The position numbers were made by a program, and so were the translations under genes. Under the pieces are notes generated by a model. That model was not told where the DNA came from, did no database searches, and saw only the letters and a program-made list of their open reading frames with translations. A stretch of 8,510 nucleotides of DNA from CAYRFE01 sp964539615 (GTDB taxonomy: Bacteria > Macinerneyibacteriota > Macinerneyibacteria > Macinerneyibacteriales > CAYRFE01): contig CAZIJP010000117.1 in NCBI GenBank assembly GCA_964539615.1, forward strand, positions 1 to 8,510. Reading direction: 5' to 3'. How positions within the stretch are numbered: the first letter of the stretch is position 1; every line of letters starts with the position of its first letter. Below are positions 1-6,773 of the stretch, in pieces.

Positions 1-1
1 T

Positions 2-595
2 TTTCTCATACTTCCGTTTATCAGTCAGACCATGGAGCGCCTTCCGGATGATTCTGCAATCAGAATTTTCAGGGAATTTCTTGATACCAATGAAAATTCT
101 GAAATAAAATTTATAGCTCATGACCAATACTCCTACGATATGGTACAAAAAATAGCGCCTAAGATTATCAATAATGAGAAGGTAGATCTTTCTTTTTTTG
201 CAACAGAAAATATTCAATACATTATCACCGGCGTGATCTTTTATGAGACAAAGCTGTTTGCCAACAAAAAAGATGATGGAATGAGCCCTGCATTTTCAGC
301 TGATTATTCGGGATATCCGGGCTTATGGGAGTCATCCGAGGAATGGAAACGCAGATCTTACTCAGATCTAATCTTTGAATTGCGTGCAGAACTCTTTATT
401 TACGATATTGCCGGCAAGAAAACTGTTTTTCAAAAAAAATTCATGAAATTTGCAGTACTTGAAGACTATCGCAGAAAAAGTATTCCCGATGAACAGACCG
501 CCGCTTACCAATTGCTTCTTCAGGACCTTTCTCAGTCATTTTTAAAATGTTTTAGCCCTCAAACCATAATTGCCGAAAGGTTTTATCTGAAATGA
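2..595 (+). CDS. Envelope protein, possible CsgG/TolB-N-like fold, 5' partial
   Basis: The reading frame is open to the left edge, with the first whole codon at base 2. The first ATG, at 32, has no Shine-Dalgarno sequence before it. The codons upstream of it spell a hydrophobic strand (FLILPF) followed by SQT, which resembles the opening 'LPF' strand of CsgG, FlgO and TolB-N-like domains. I therefore think the gene starts before the window and that ATG 32 is internal. A later segment, QYIITGVIFYE, resembles the 'dYvitG' strand of those families. The C-terminal third alternates strands (LRAELFIYDIAGKKTVF) with a helix (QLLLQDLSQSFLKCF), again in that style. No catalytic motif is visible, and the signal peptide or lipobox would lie outside the window. 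Its TGA overlaps the next ATG by four bases (ATGA), so the two are probably translationally coupled and may work together at the envelope. The family assignment is an inference from pattern; the existence of the gene is much surer. Confidence 0.72.
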   Translation, partial: FLILPFISQTMERLPDDSAIRIFREFLDTNENSEIKFIAHDQYSYDMVQKIAPKIINNEKVDLSFFATENIQYIITGVIFYETKLFANKKDDGMSPAFSADYSGYPGLWESSEEWKRRSYSDLIFELRAELFIYDIAGKKTVFQKKFMKFAVLEDYRRKSIPDEQTAAYQLLLQDLSQSFLKCFSPQTIIAERFYLK

Positions 596-3393
596 AATTA
601 TTTATTTGTATTGCAATCATTACGGCAGTTTTTTTTCAAGCCGTAGCAGGTCAGGAACGATATAAGATCCGCACAAAGGATTTTCAATGGCAGGTATATA
701 AAAGCGATCGGTTTGATGTTTATTATTACCCGGAAGAGCAGGCCGTTATCCCGGAAGTTGTGCAAATCCTTGAACAAACGGCAATTGAATATGAACGACG
801 CCTGGAGATCACCTTAAAGAACCGTATTCCTGTCATCATCTACGCAACATTGAAAGATTTTGCACAGACCAACACCACAGACAGTATCCTTGACGAAAAT
901 ATCGGCGGTTTTTCGGAAATGCTCAAACGCAGACTTGTCATGCCGTTCAACGGCGACATGTATGCTTTCCGTTCCATACTCCGTCATGAGCTGGTACATA
1001 TATTTCAATATGAATTCCTGTACCCCGAAAAATCGATCATTGCGAGCCTTTATTCCCAGATGTCCACACCGCCGTTGTGGGTGATCGAGGGAATGGCGGA
1101 ATATTTCAGCGATAATTGGCAGGCAGAAGGTTTGATGTCGTTGCGTGAAAACGTTCTGTCGGATACGGTGATCCCAATTGCCTTGGAAGATGATTATGTG
1201 TTTTCCTATTACGGCTATTACAGTTATAAACTATCTCAATCGTTCGTGCAATTCCTTGTTAAACGGTACGGTGAACATGCTTTCATACAATATTTTAAAT
1301 CTATCGGCAGGCGTTTTAACCGTGATATAAAAGATGAGTTCAGAAATATTTACCCCATATCGTTGCAAATAGCATCAGATATTTGGTTGGAAGACCTTAA
1401 AAAGACCTATTGGATAGAAGCTGCCGAAAAACCAAGTCCGTATGACCTCTTTTCCGTCATCGGATTGAAAGATGAAGAAAATGCCAGTATTCTTATGCCG
1501 GTGTTCTCGCCAAACGGCGATGTTGTAGCTGCCTATTCGAATTTGAAGGATGAAGGGAACATTCTCATCATCAATGCCATTACCGGTGAACTTATCGACA
1601 ATGTCACGGCGGGTAATCAAGACAGAGCATACGACTACGTAAAGATCGCCCCGTCAAATCTTCAATGGCATCCGAACGGCGAGGTTCTATTTGCCGTTGT
1701 AAAGGAAACGTCAAACGATGCGGTCATAGCGTTCAATGTTTTGACCGGAGAAATGACATTTTATCGTTTTGAAGGCATAGACTCCATTTTATCGATCGCC
1801 GTCTCTGATGACGGCAGTAAACTTGCTTTTTCCGGCATCAAGGGATTATATTCGAATATTTTTACATATTCGTTCAATGACAGTACGCTAACGCAGACCA
1901 CAAATGATCCATATCTTAAAAAAAGTGTTACAGTAAACGGCAATTCGATCGTATTTCTCACTACGCGCGAATACGGCGATGAGATACATCAAGTAGGGTT
2001 TGAACCATTCAGCAGCGAAACAGTACTATATCGAAGCGATTCGATCTTATCGGTGAGCGCCAATAACGGCTTGATCTACTTCGAACGCGCTTTCGGTCAT
2101 GCTTTTAATATTTGCGCGATCGATCCGATTGTCGGAACGGTTTGGCAATTTACCGAAGCATTCAATTCAACGTTATATCCATCGGTACGCAACAACACCA
2201 TGATCTTTTCAATGATCAGGAAAAACAGATATATACTCGGAAAAATGACCCTTGACCCTGAGAAAAAGACAGTGATCGTGGACAATACACTACCTTCACG
2301 GTTTTTACCGTTAAAGATCAGTTCTTTGGACATTCAGACGTTGAAGGACGGCTCATTCACCTATAAACCGGTCATGCGCGCGGACTACCTTACCGGTAGT
2401 TTTCAATATGATACATCAGGCTATTTCAGATCGTACAGTACTATCATGGGTACTGATATGCTTGGCGATTATCGTTTTCTGTTGAATTTTGACATATCCT
2501 CCATCAACAGCCTCGACGACATCAATGTTCAATTTCAATTTAATTATTTAAAGAACAGGCCGATTTGGGGAGGGGCATTATATTTTTGGAAAAATAAATT
2601 TTATTCCCTGACCGACTGGCATAGCGATTATTCTGAGCAGCTTGCCGGAGCCACTGCCAGTATCATTTATCCGTTGTCGCCTAAGAACGCTGTTGAAGGA
2701 GCGGTCACCATCTATCAAAAAACGGTCAATTATCCGTATTATGATTTCACCGAACGCAATATGTCGTACGGGCTTTATGCGGCGTTCAATCACGATGCAA
2801 CAAAATGGTGGGGGTATTATCATCCGATATACGGTTACAAAGGACAGTTCATCATTGAAAAGACATTCGGTATTACATCCGACAGCCTTATTTACACGAC
2901 GTTATTCAGCGATCTGCGTCATTATACGAAAATATCCCGTCGCATGTCGATCGCACAACGGATTGTCTTCGGTGATTCGTTCGGTGAGGATCCGCAAATG
3001 TTCAAGATCGGCGGTATCAATACGGTACGCGGTTATGATGACGAAAGTCTGCGCGGCACAAAAATGTTTTTATACAATTTTGAGATCCGCTTCCCTTTGA
3101 CCGATTTCTTGCAGTTCTCTTTGCCGTTTGGTTTGCCGCCTCTCCGCGGAGTGCTTTTTTATGATATGGCATATACGGGTAACGAGGGAGACCCCTTTGT
3201 ATTGATAGAAGACCGTTCCGGTAGGAATAAATTTTCAGATTTTACGCATGGAAGCGTAGGAATGGGTTTACGGTCGTATTTGGGAGGATTCTTTTTTCTC
3301 AAATTCGATTGGGCATGGAAAACCGATTTCTCCCAGATATATACCGGCAGCGGTGATTCGATGTTCCATTTCGGCATAGCTCAAGATTTTTAA
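592..3393 (+). CDS. Outer-membrane chimera: peptidase MA-like domain, TolB-like propeller, Omp85 barrel
   Basis: This is a 933-residue exported protein. Residues 1-20 form a signal peptide (hydrophobic core, cut near AVAG/QE). Residues about 35-275 look like a gluzincin metallopeptidase of the peptidase MA type: HELVH at 132-136 supplies two zinc ligands and the catalytic Glu133, and WVIEGMAEYF (163-172) supplies a likely third ligand, Glu166. Residues about 295-560 hold repeated PD40/WD40-like blades, such as VFSPNGDVVAAYS, LQWHPNGEVLFAV and VSDDGSKLAFS, suggesting a propeller of about six blades. Residues about 590-933 are rich in alternating strands, carry the Omp85 loop-6 motif VRGY at 812-815, and end in Phe as outer-membrane barrels do. 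No POTRA domain is visible. The start overlaps the previous stop (ATGA), with GAAAGG at 575-580 as a possible ribosome site. It probably sits in the outer membrane with the peptidase and propeller in the periplasm. Whether the peptidase is active and what it cuts cannot be read from the sequence. Confidence 0.9.
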   Translation: MKLFICIAIITAVFFQAVAGQERYKIRTKDFQWQVYKSDRFDVYYYPEEQAVIPEVVQILEQTAIEYERRLEITLKNRIPVIIYATLKDFAQTNTTDSILDENIGGFSEMLKRRLVMPFNGDMYAFRSILRHELVHIFQYEFLYPEKSIIASLYSQMSTPPLWVIEGMAEYFSDNWQAEGLMSLRENVLSDTVIPIALEDDYVFSYYGYYSYKLSQSFVQFLVKRYGEHAFIQYFKSIGRRFNRDIKDEFRNIYPISLQIASDIWLEDLKKTYWIEAAEKPSPYDLFSVIGLKDEENASILMPVFSPNGDVVAAYSNLKDEGNILIINAITGELIDNVTAGNQDRAYDYVKIAPSNLQWHPNGEVLFAVVKETSNDAVIAFNVLTGEMTFYRFEGIDSILSIAVSDDGSKLAFSGIKGLYSNIFTYSFNDSTLTQTTNDPYLKKSVTVNGNSIVFLTTREYGDEIHQVGFEPFSSETVLYRSDSILSVSANNGLIYFERAFGHAFNICAIDPIVGTVWQFTEAFNSTLYPSVRNNTMIFSMIRKNRYILGKMTLDPEKKTVIVDNTLPSRFLPLKISSLDIQTLKDGSFTYKPVMRADYLTGSFQYDTSGYFRSYSTIMGTDMLGDYRFLLNFDISSINSLDDINVQFQFNYLKNRPIWGGALYFWKNKFYSLTDWHSDYSEQLAGATASIIYPLSPKNAVEGAVTIYQKTVNYPYYDFTERNMSYGLYAAFNHDATKWWGYYHPIYGYKGQFIIEKTFGITSDSLIYTTLFSDLRHYTKISRRMSIAQRIVFGDSFGEDPQMFKIGGINTVRGYDDESLRGTKMFLYNFEIRFPLTDFLQFSLPFGLPPLRGVLFYDMAYTGNEGDPFVLIEDRSGRNKFSDFTHGSVGMGLRSYLGGFFFLKFDWAWKTDFSQIYTGSGDSMFHFGIAQDF

Positions 3394-3405
3394 GGAGTAA
3401 AAACC

Positions 3406-5082
3406 ATGACAAAATTTATAGTGTTCTTAAGTTTATTATGTTTATTTTTTACCGTTTCTGTTTTTACTGAAGACCTGCCCAAAGAAGATGCAGAGGCTTT
3501 TCTTAACTATTTACAATACCGTGATAAAGGTGATCACGAAGCGCTTGTGATACTCGATGATCTCTTAGCAAAGCATCCGGATAATGTTCTCCTTCGTAAA
3601 GAACATCTGAATATATTGATCGTTAAACGTGATTTCAATAATGCGTTATCGGAGATCAATTATCTGTTGAAATTAAACAAAAACGATATAGACCTTTTAA
3701 TGCAAAAGGCTGAGATCACTGAAATGATTGAAAAAAAGTTTCCGTTTAAACTATATGAACAGATCGTAAAGATCCAACCAAACCATTCGGAAGCGCTGTT
3801 TCGACTGGCAGAATATTATTTTTTTGATAAAAAATATAAAAAAGCATTGAAATACTACGAGAAGTTATATGAACTCAGCGGCCATTATGATCAGATCGAA
3901 CATAAGTTATTACTATGCCTGTATAAAATCGGGAATTATGCCGGTATTTATGATCTGCATATCAAAAAAATGAAATCGGCAGAAGACGTTGAGCCGCTTT
4001 GGGATACATTTTTTGAGATCGTTTACACTGAAAAAAACAAAGATTCACTTACAACATTACTTGTTTATATTGCCGATACCAATGATAAACAGATCAAAGC
4101 AAAGCTGTATTATATGCTTGTTCTCATGGAGGCAAAAGACGGTAACTTGAATACTTTGACCCAAAAATTTAAAAAATTGAAAAATATTCATCCGGCTGAA
4201 TGGCGTTTTTATCTTGCTACGTATTATCTTGAAAATGCGTTGGCGAATGATGACGAACTTGCTTTGCCGCTGCTGACGGAAGCGCTTACGTTCGAACCAC
4301 AAAATACCGACATTGAAAAATACATGATACAATATTATGTCAAAAAACAGGATATTCCTTCCGTCATAAAATGGGTAGCCATATACCGCGATACCGCAAA
4401 GGACAATTCACTGGACATAACCATCGCTTTTTTGTTGTTTTCGCAGGATTTTGCCCTAGGACAGCAATTCGCATCGTCACTTGATTGGAATGCATACGAT
4501 GAAAAATTACTGATAGAATTGGTTTACACCTTGTTTTCCGGTAAAAAATATCAGGAGACCGCATACATTGCAGATCTACTGGAAAAAGGACGTTTTAAGG
4601 ATAAAGCGCCTTATGACTATAATTTTGCTCTGCTTGAGAATGCGTCCGCATTACGTGATGAGCCGGGAATGACCCGATATTTCAATCGTTGCATGCTTGA
4701 AAAATATGAAGATCCGCAATTGATGAATTATTACGGGTTTTCTTTGCTTCTCACCGGAAAGAAACTGCCGGAGGCTTTGGATTTTCTGCAACGAGCATAT
4801 GCAAAGGATCCGTATGACGGGGCGATCACCGATTCTCTGGGCTGGGCTTATTATTGCATCGGCAATATTCGCAAGGCAGAATATTTTATCGACAAATCAT
4901 TATCGATAATTCCGACCGATCCGGAAGTGCTCTATCATAAGGCGAAGATCTTATATGAACGTAAAAATTATAAAGAAGCAGCCCGTTATATCGAACTAGC
5001 CAAGGAAAATGATAAGGAGAAAAAACTCGATTATGTGGAATTTGATCAGGAATTTCCTAATTGTGCCGTGTATCTTCGTTAG
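3406..5082 (+). CDS. Exported TPR protein, of the type found upstream of lolB-ispE
   Basis: This 558-residue protein has an N-terminal hydrophobic segment (residues about 4-20) that looks like a signal peptide without a lipobox, so a periplasmic or envelope location is likely. The rest is helical with tetratricopeptide repeats. Clear ones are at about 125-158 (ALFRLAEYYFFDKKYKKALKYY), 438-470, 472-504 and 505-538. The C-terminal block contains the signatures NYYGFSLL, TDSLGWAYY and DPEVLYHKAKILYE. From memory these match the conserved end (N.LGY, DSLGW.YY, dPEI..HLGE) of the TPR proteins encoded just upstream of lolB and ispE in Pseudomonas. A strong AAGGAG at 3394-3399 supports the ATG. TPR arrays bind protein partners, so a scaffold role in envelope assembly is plausible, but no partner is shown. 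The 3' end overlaps the next gene by 50 bases. Confidence 0.88.
   Translation: MTKFIVFLSLLCLFFTVSVFTEDLPKEDAEAFLNYLQYRDKGDHEALVILDDLLAKHPDNVLLRKEHLNILIVKRDFNNALSEINYLLKLNKNDIDLLMQKAEITEMIEKKFPFKLYEQIVKIQPNHSEALFRLAEYYFFDKKYKKALKYYEKLYELSGHYDQIEHKLLLCLYKIGNYAGIYDLHIKKMKSAEDVEPLWDTFFEIVYTEKNKDSLTTLLVYIADTNDKQIKAKLYYMLVLMEAKDGNLNTLTQKFKKLKNIHPAEWRFYLATYYLENALANDDELALPLLTEALTFEPQNTDIEKYMIQYYVKKQDIPSVIKWVAIYRDTAKDNSLDITIAFLLFSQDFALGQQFASSLDWNAYDEKLLIELVYTLFSGKKYQETAYIADLLEKGRFKDKAPYDYNFALLENASALRDEPGMTRYFNRCMLEKYEDPQLMNYYGFSLLLTGKKLPEALDFLQRAYAKDPYDGAITDSLGWAYYCIGNIRKAEYFIDKSLSIIPTDPEVLYHKAKILYERKNYKEAARYIELAKENDKEKKLDYVEFDQEFPNCAVYLR
5014..5019 (+). promoter_or_regulatory. Ribosome binding site deciding the lipoprotein start
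   Basis: AAGGAG lies inside the 3' end of the TPR gene, 13 bases before ATG 5033. It falls after the competing ATG at 5009, which therefore cannot use it, and the AAGGAA before 5009 is only one base from that ATG. This favours 5033, from which the lipoprotein signal also begins sensibly. The spacing is longer than ideal. Confidence 0.55.
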
Positions 5083-5494
5083 CTGTATCTCGTGCGGCGA
5101 TAAAAATCTGAAAAGAACGGATGAACACATCTATAAAGGGAAACTATATATTTCAAACGGTGATTCTTCTGTTAAAACATTGTTCTATTTAAAGACCGAT
5201 AAGGCCATTATGACCATGTCCATTTATTCGCAATTCGGCGATACAATCTGCGATATCGTCTATGATATAATAAAGACCGATATCGACGTTCGATCCGTTA
5301 CAGGAGATATGGATAGCGACGGGCTGAAAAAAGCAGCAATGCTTTTACTGCCTATACTCAATGAGAAAGATTTCTCAAAACCGGTTCAAACCGAGGAGGG
5401 TACCGTAACTTTTTCCAATTTTGATGAAAAAGGTTTTGCCAAAACATGGGTAATAACCACATCCTCGTTTTCCGTTAAGGTCATATTTAAATGA
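5033..5494 (+). CDS. Small outer-membrane-type lipoprotein, LolB-like by position
   Basis: From ATG 5033 the product is 153 residues: a short positive n-region, a hydrophobic core (residues 8-17), and candidate lipobox cysteines at Cys18 (FVSC) and Cys21 (CISC). This suggests a lipid-anchored protein. The in-frame ATG at 5009 is less likely, because the only good Shine-Dalgarno (AAGGAG, 5014-5019) lies downstream of it. The mature part alternates strands (GKLYISNGD, KTLFYLKT, KAIMTMSIYSQFGDTICDIVYD) and ends in a strand pair (TVTFSNF, SFSVKVIFK). This recalls the LolB half-barrel, in which a 'G.l.i' strand is followed by strands ending in a Gly-containing turn. LolB receives lipoproteins from LolA at the outer membrane. 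It is shorter than E. coli LolB (about 207 residues with signal) and I see no decisive motif. Position supports the idea: TPR-lolB-ispE is the Pseudomonas order and lolB-ispE the E. coli order. Its stop overlaps ispE by four bases. Alternative: an unrelated DUF4292-like or lineage-specific lipoprotein. Confidence 0.82.
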   Translation: MWNLIRNFLIVPCIFVSCISCGDKNLKRTDEHIYKGKLYISNGDSSVKTLFYLKTDKAIMTMSIYSQFGDTICDIVYDIIKTDIDVRSVTGDMDSDGLKKAAMLLLPILNEKDFSKPVQTEEGTVTFSNFDEKGFAKTWVITTSSFSVKVIFK

Positions 5495-6354
5495 ATATTG
5501 ATATCCAAGCTCCGGCAAAAGTGAATCTTTTTCTTGAGGTTCTCGGTAAACGTCCTGACGGTTATCATGATATTCAAAGTATTTTTCATACGATCGGCTT
5601 GTATGATACTATCCATATCAAACAAACAACGGGGAAGATGTTGTCGGTCACGACCGATCAACCATCATTGAATGATTCCATGACCGCAAACTCCGCATAT
5701 AAAGCGGCTATGTCTTTTTTAGAGACGTTTCATATCAAAGACGGACTTTCAATACGTATTGAAAAAAACATACCGATCGGCGGAGGATTGGGCGGTAGCA
5801 GTGCGGATGCCGCAGGCGTGATACGCGGGTTGGCGCAACTGTACGGCATAGAATTAACTCCGGATCGAATAGCTCATACTGCTTCTGTCGGTGCTGATGT
5901 GCCGTTTCTTATTCACCAAGGCTGCGCTCTAGTGGAAGGCATTGGAGAGAAAATAACGATGCTGCCGTACCGGCTTGAAAGACCGATACTGATCGCGTTT
6001 CCGGGTGAATCGGTGAATACCGGATGGGCTTACGGACAACTTACTTTTTTATTGACAATTCAGAAGATACCTTGTAATATCCTGCTGCGCTGCTTAGAAC
6101 TAGGGGATTATGACGGTATTTACGCCAATCTCTTTAACCGGTTTGAAGATACTGTTTTTCAGTCGTTTCCGAAAATCCGGCTTTTAAAACAGACGTTATT
6201 AGAAAGCGGTGCACGAGCTGCGCTGATGAGCGGGAGCGGTTCTTCCGTATTTGGTGTGTATGATACTACAGAACAGGCTTATAAGAGTGCTGAGACAGTA
6301 CGACGATACAGCGACTGGGTAAGTGTGGTAACACCGACAGGAAAGGAAGGGTAA
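5491..6354 (+). CDS. ispE: 4-diphosphocytidyl-2-C-methyl-D-erythritol kinase
   Basis: IspE phosphorylates the 2-hydroxyl of CDP-methylerythritol with ATP, in the cytoplasm, in the MEP (non-mevalonate) route to isoprenoids. The 287-residue length matches the family (E. coli 283). Visible signatures are APAKVNLFLEV at 7-17 (Lys10 and Asn12 of the substrate pocket), RPDGYHDIQS at 21-30, the GHMP-kinase ATP loop IPIGGGLGGSSADAA at 94-108, GADVPF at 134-139 with the likely catalytic Asp136, and the C-terminal glycine loop MSGSGSSVFG at 246-255. All key motifs are intact. ATG 5491 overlaps the preceding stop as ATGA, with AAGG at 5477-5480 as a weak ribosome site, so translation is probably coupled to the lipoprotein gene. 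spoVG follows after three bases. Confidence 0.97.
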   Translation: MNIDIQAPAKVNLFLEVLGKRPDGYHDIQSIFHTIGLYDTIHIKQTTGKMLSVTTDQPSLNDSMTANSAYKAAMSFLETFHIKDGLSIRIEKNIPIGGGLGGSSADAAGVIRGLAQLYGIELTPDRIAHTASVGADVPFLIHQGCALVEGIGEKITMLPYRLERPILIAFPGESVNTGWAYGQLTFLLTIQKIPCNILLRCLELGDYDGIYANLFNRFEDTVFQSFPKIRLLKQTLLESGARAALMSGSGSSVFGVYDTTEQAYKSAETVRRYSDWVSVVTPTGKEG

Positions 6355-6357
6355 GCC

Positions 6358-6663
6358 ATGAAAGTAACTGACGTTAAGATCTACATGGAAGACAACAACA
6401 AATTGAAGGCATTCGCTACGATCACCATCGACAACTCATTCGTTGTCCGCGGCTTAAAGATCATAGAAGGCAACAAAGGACGTTTTGTTGCAATGCCCAG
6501 CATGAAGAAAAAAGACGGCACTTACCAAGATATAGCTCATCCTATAAATAATGAAGCTCGTATGATGATCGAACAGGAAGTATTCAAAGCCTATGAAGAA
6601 GCGTTGAAGAATCCTCAGATACATAAAACTGAACCTGAACCCGAAAAAACCGAAGAAGCATAA
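6358..6663 (+). CDS. spoVG: SpoVG family nucleic-acid-binding regulator
   Basis: This 101-residue protein begins MKVTDVKIY and carries LKAFATITIDNSFVVRGLKI, GRFVAMPS and a C-terminal helix (ARMMIEQEVFKAYEEAL), the pattern of the SpoVG family (typically 85-100 residues). SpoVG proteins are small site-specific DNA- and RNA-binding regulators. They were named for a role in Bacillus sporulation but are also present in non-sporulating bacteria, including Borrelia and Staphylococcus. The tail (PEPEKTEEA) is acidic and looks lineage-specific. AAGGAAGG at 6343-6350 is a good ribosome site, seven bases before the ATG and overlapping the end of ispE. Nothing else nearby suggests sporulation, so a general post-transcriptional role is more likely; its targets cannot be inferred. 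Confidence 0.96.
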   Translation: MKVTDVKIYMEDNNKLKAFATITIDNSFVVRGLKIIEGNKGRFVAMPSMKKKDGTYQDIAHPINNEARMMIEQEVFKAYEEALKNPQIHKTEPEPEKTEEA

Positions 6664-6678
6664 TAACGTTTTCATAGA

Positions 6679-6749
6679 TGGGCTGTAGCCAAGCGGCAAG
6701 GCACGGGACTTTGACTCCCGCATCGGTGGTTCGAATCCACCCAGCCCAG
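6679..6749 (+). tRNA. tRNA-Gln (anticodon TTG)
   Basis: A complete cloverleaf can be drawn by hand. The acceptor arm TGGGCTG (6679-6685) pairs perfectly with CAGCCCA (6742-6748), and G6749 is the discriminator. The D stem is GCC/GGC (6688-6690, 6700-6702). The anticodon stem CGGGA/TCCCG (6704-6708, 6716-6720) encloses the loop CTTTGAC, giving anticodon TTG at 6711-6713. The T arm is GGTGG-TTCGAAT-CCACC (6725-6741). The U at position 1 is usual for tRNA-Gln. No CCA is encoded, so the end must be added enzymatically. It lies 15 bases after spoVG and 25 before glmU on the same strand with no evident promoter, so it is probably cut out of the operon transcript. Confidence 0.97.
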
Positions 6750-6761
6750 TTTGTATAGTAC

Positions 6762-6767
6762 GGGGGA
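6762..6767 (+). promoter_or_regulatory. Ribosome binding site for the TTG-initiated glmU
   Basis: GGGGGA ends six bases before the TTG at 6774. An in-frame TAA at 6768-6770 excludes any start further upstream, and the next ATG (codon 14) would delete the nucleotide-binding loop. The site therefore fixes TTG as the start. Confidence 0.65.
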
Positions 6768-6773
6768 TAAAAG

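Noticed and set aside
2642..3100. A 152-codon plus-strand frame inside the Omp85 barrel region.
   Set aside because: It is rich in Arg, Ser and Ile, has no family pattern or ribosome site, and is a shadow of the barrel frame, which carries VRGY and a proper barrel end.
6604..6640. A possible promoter before the tRNA (TTGAAG at 6604).
   Set aside because: No acceptable -10 box at normal spacing, and the bases are coding sequence of spoVG.
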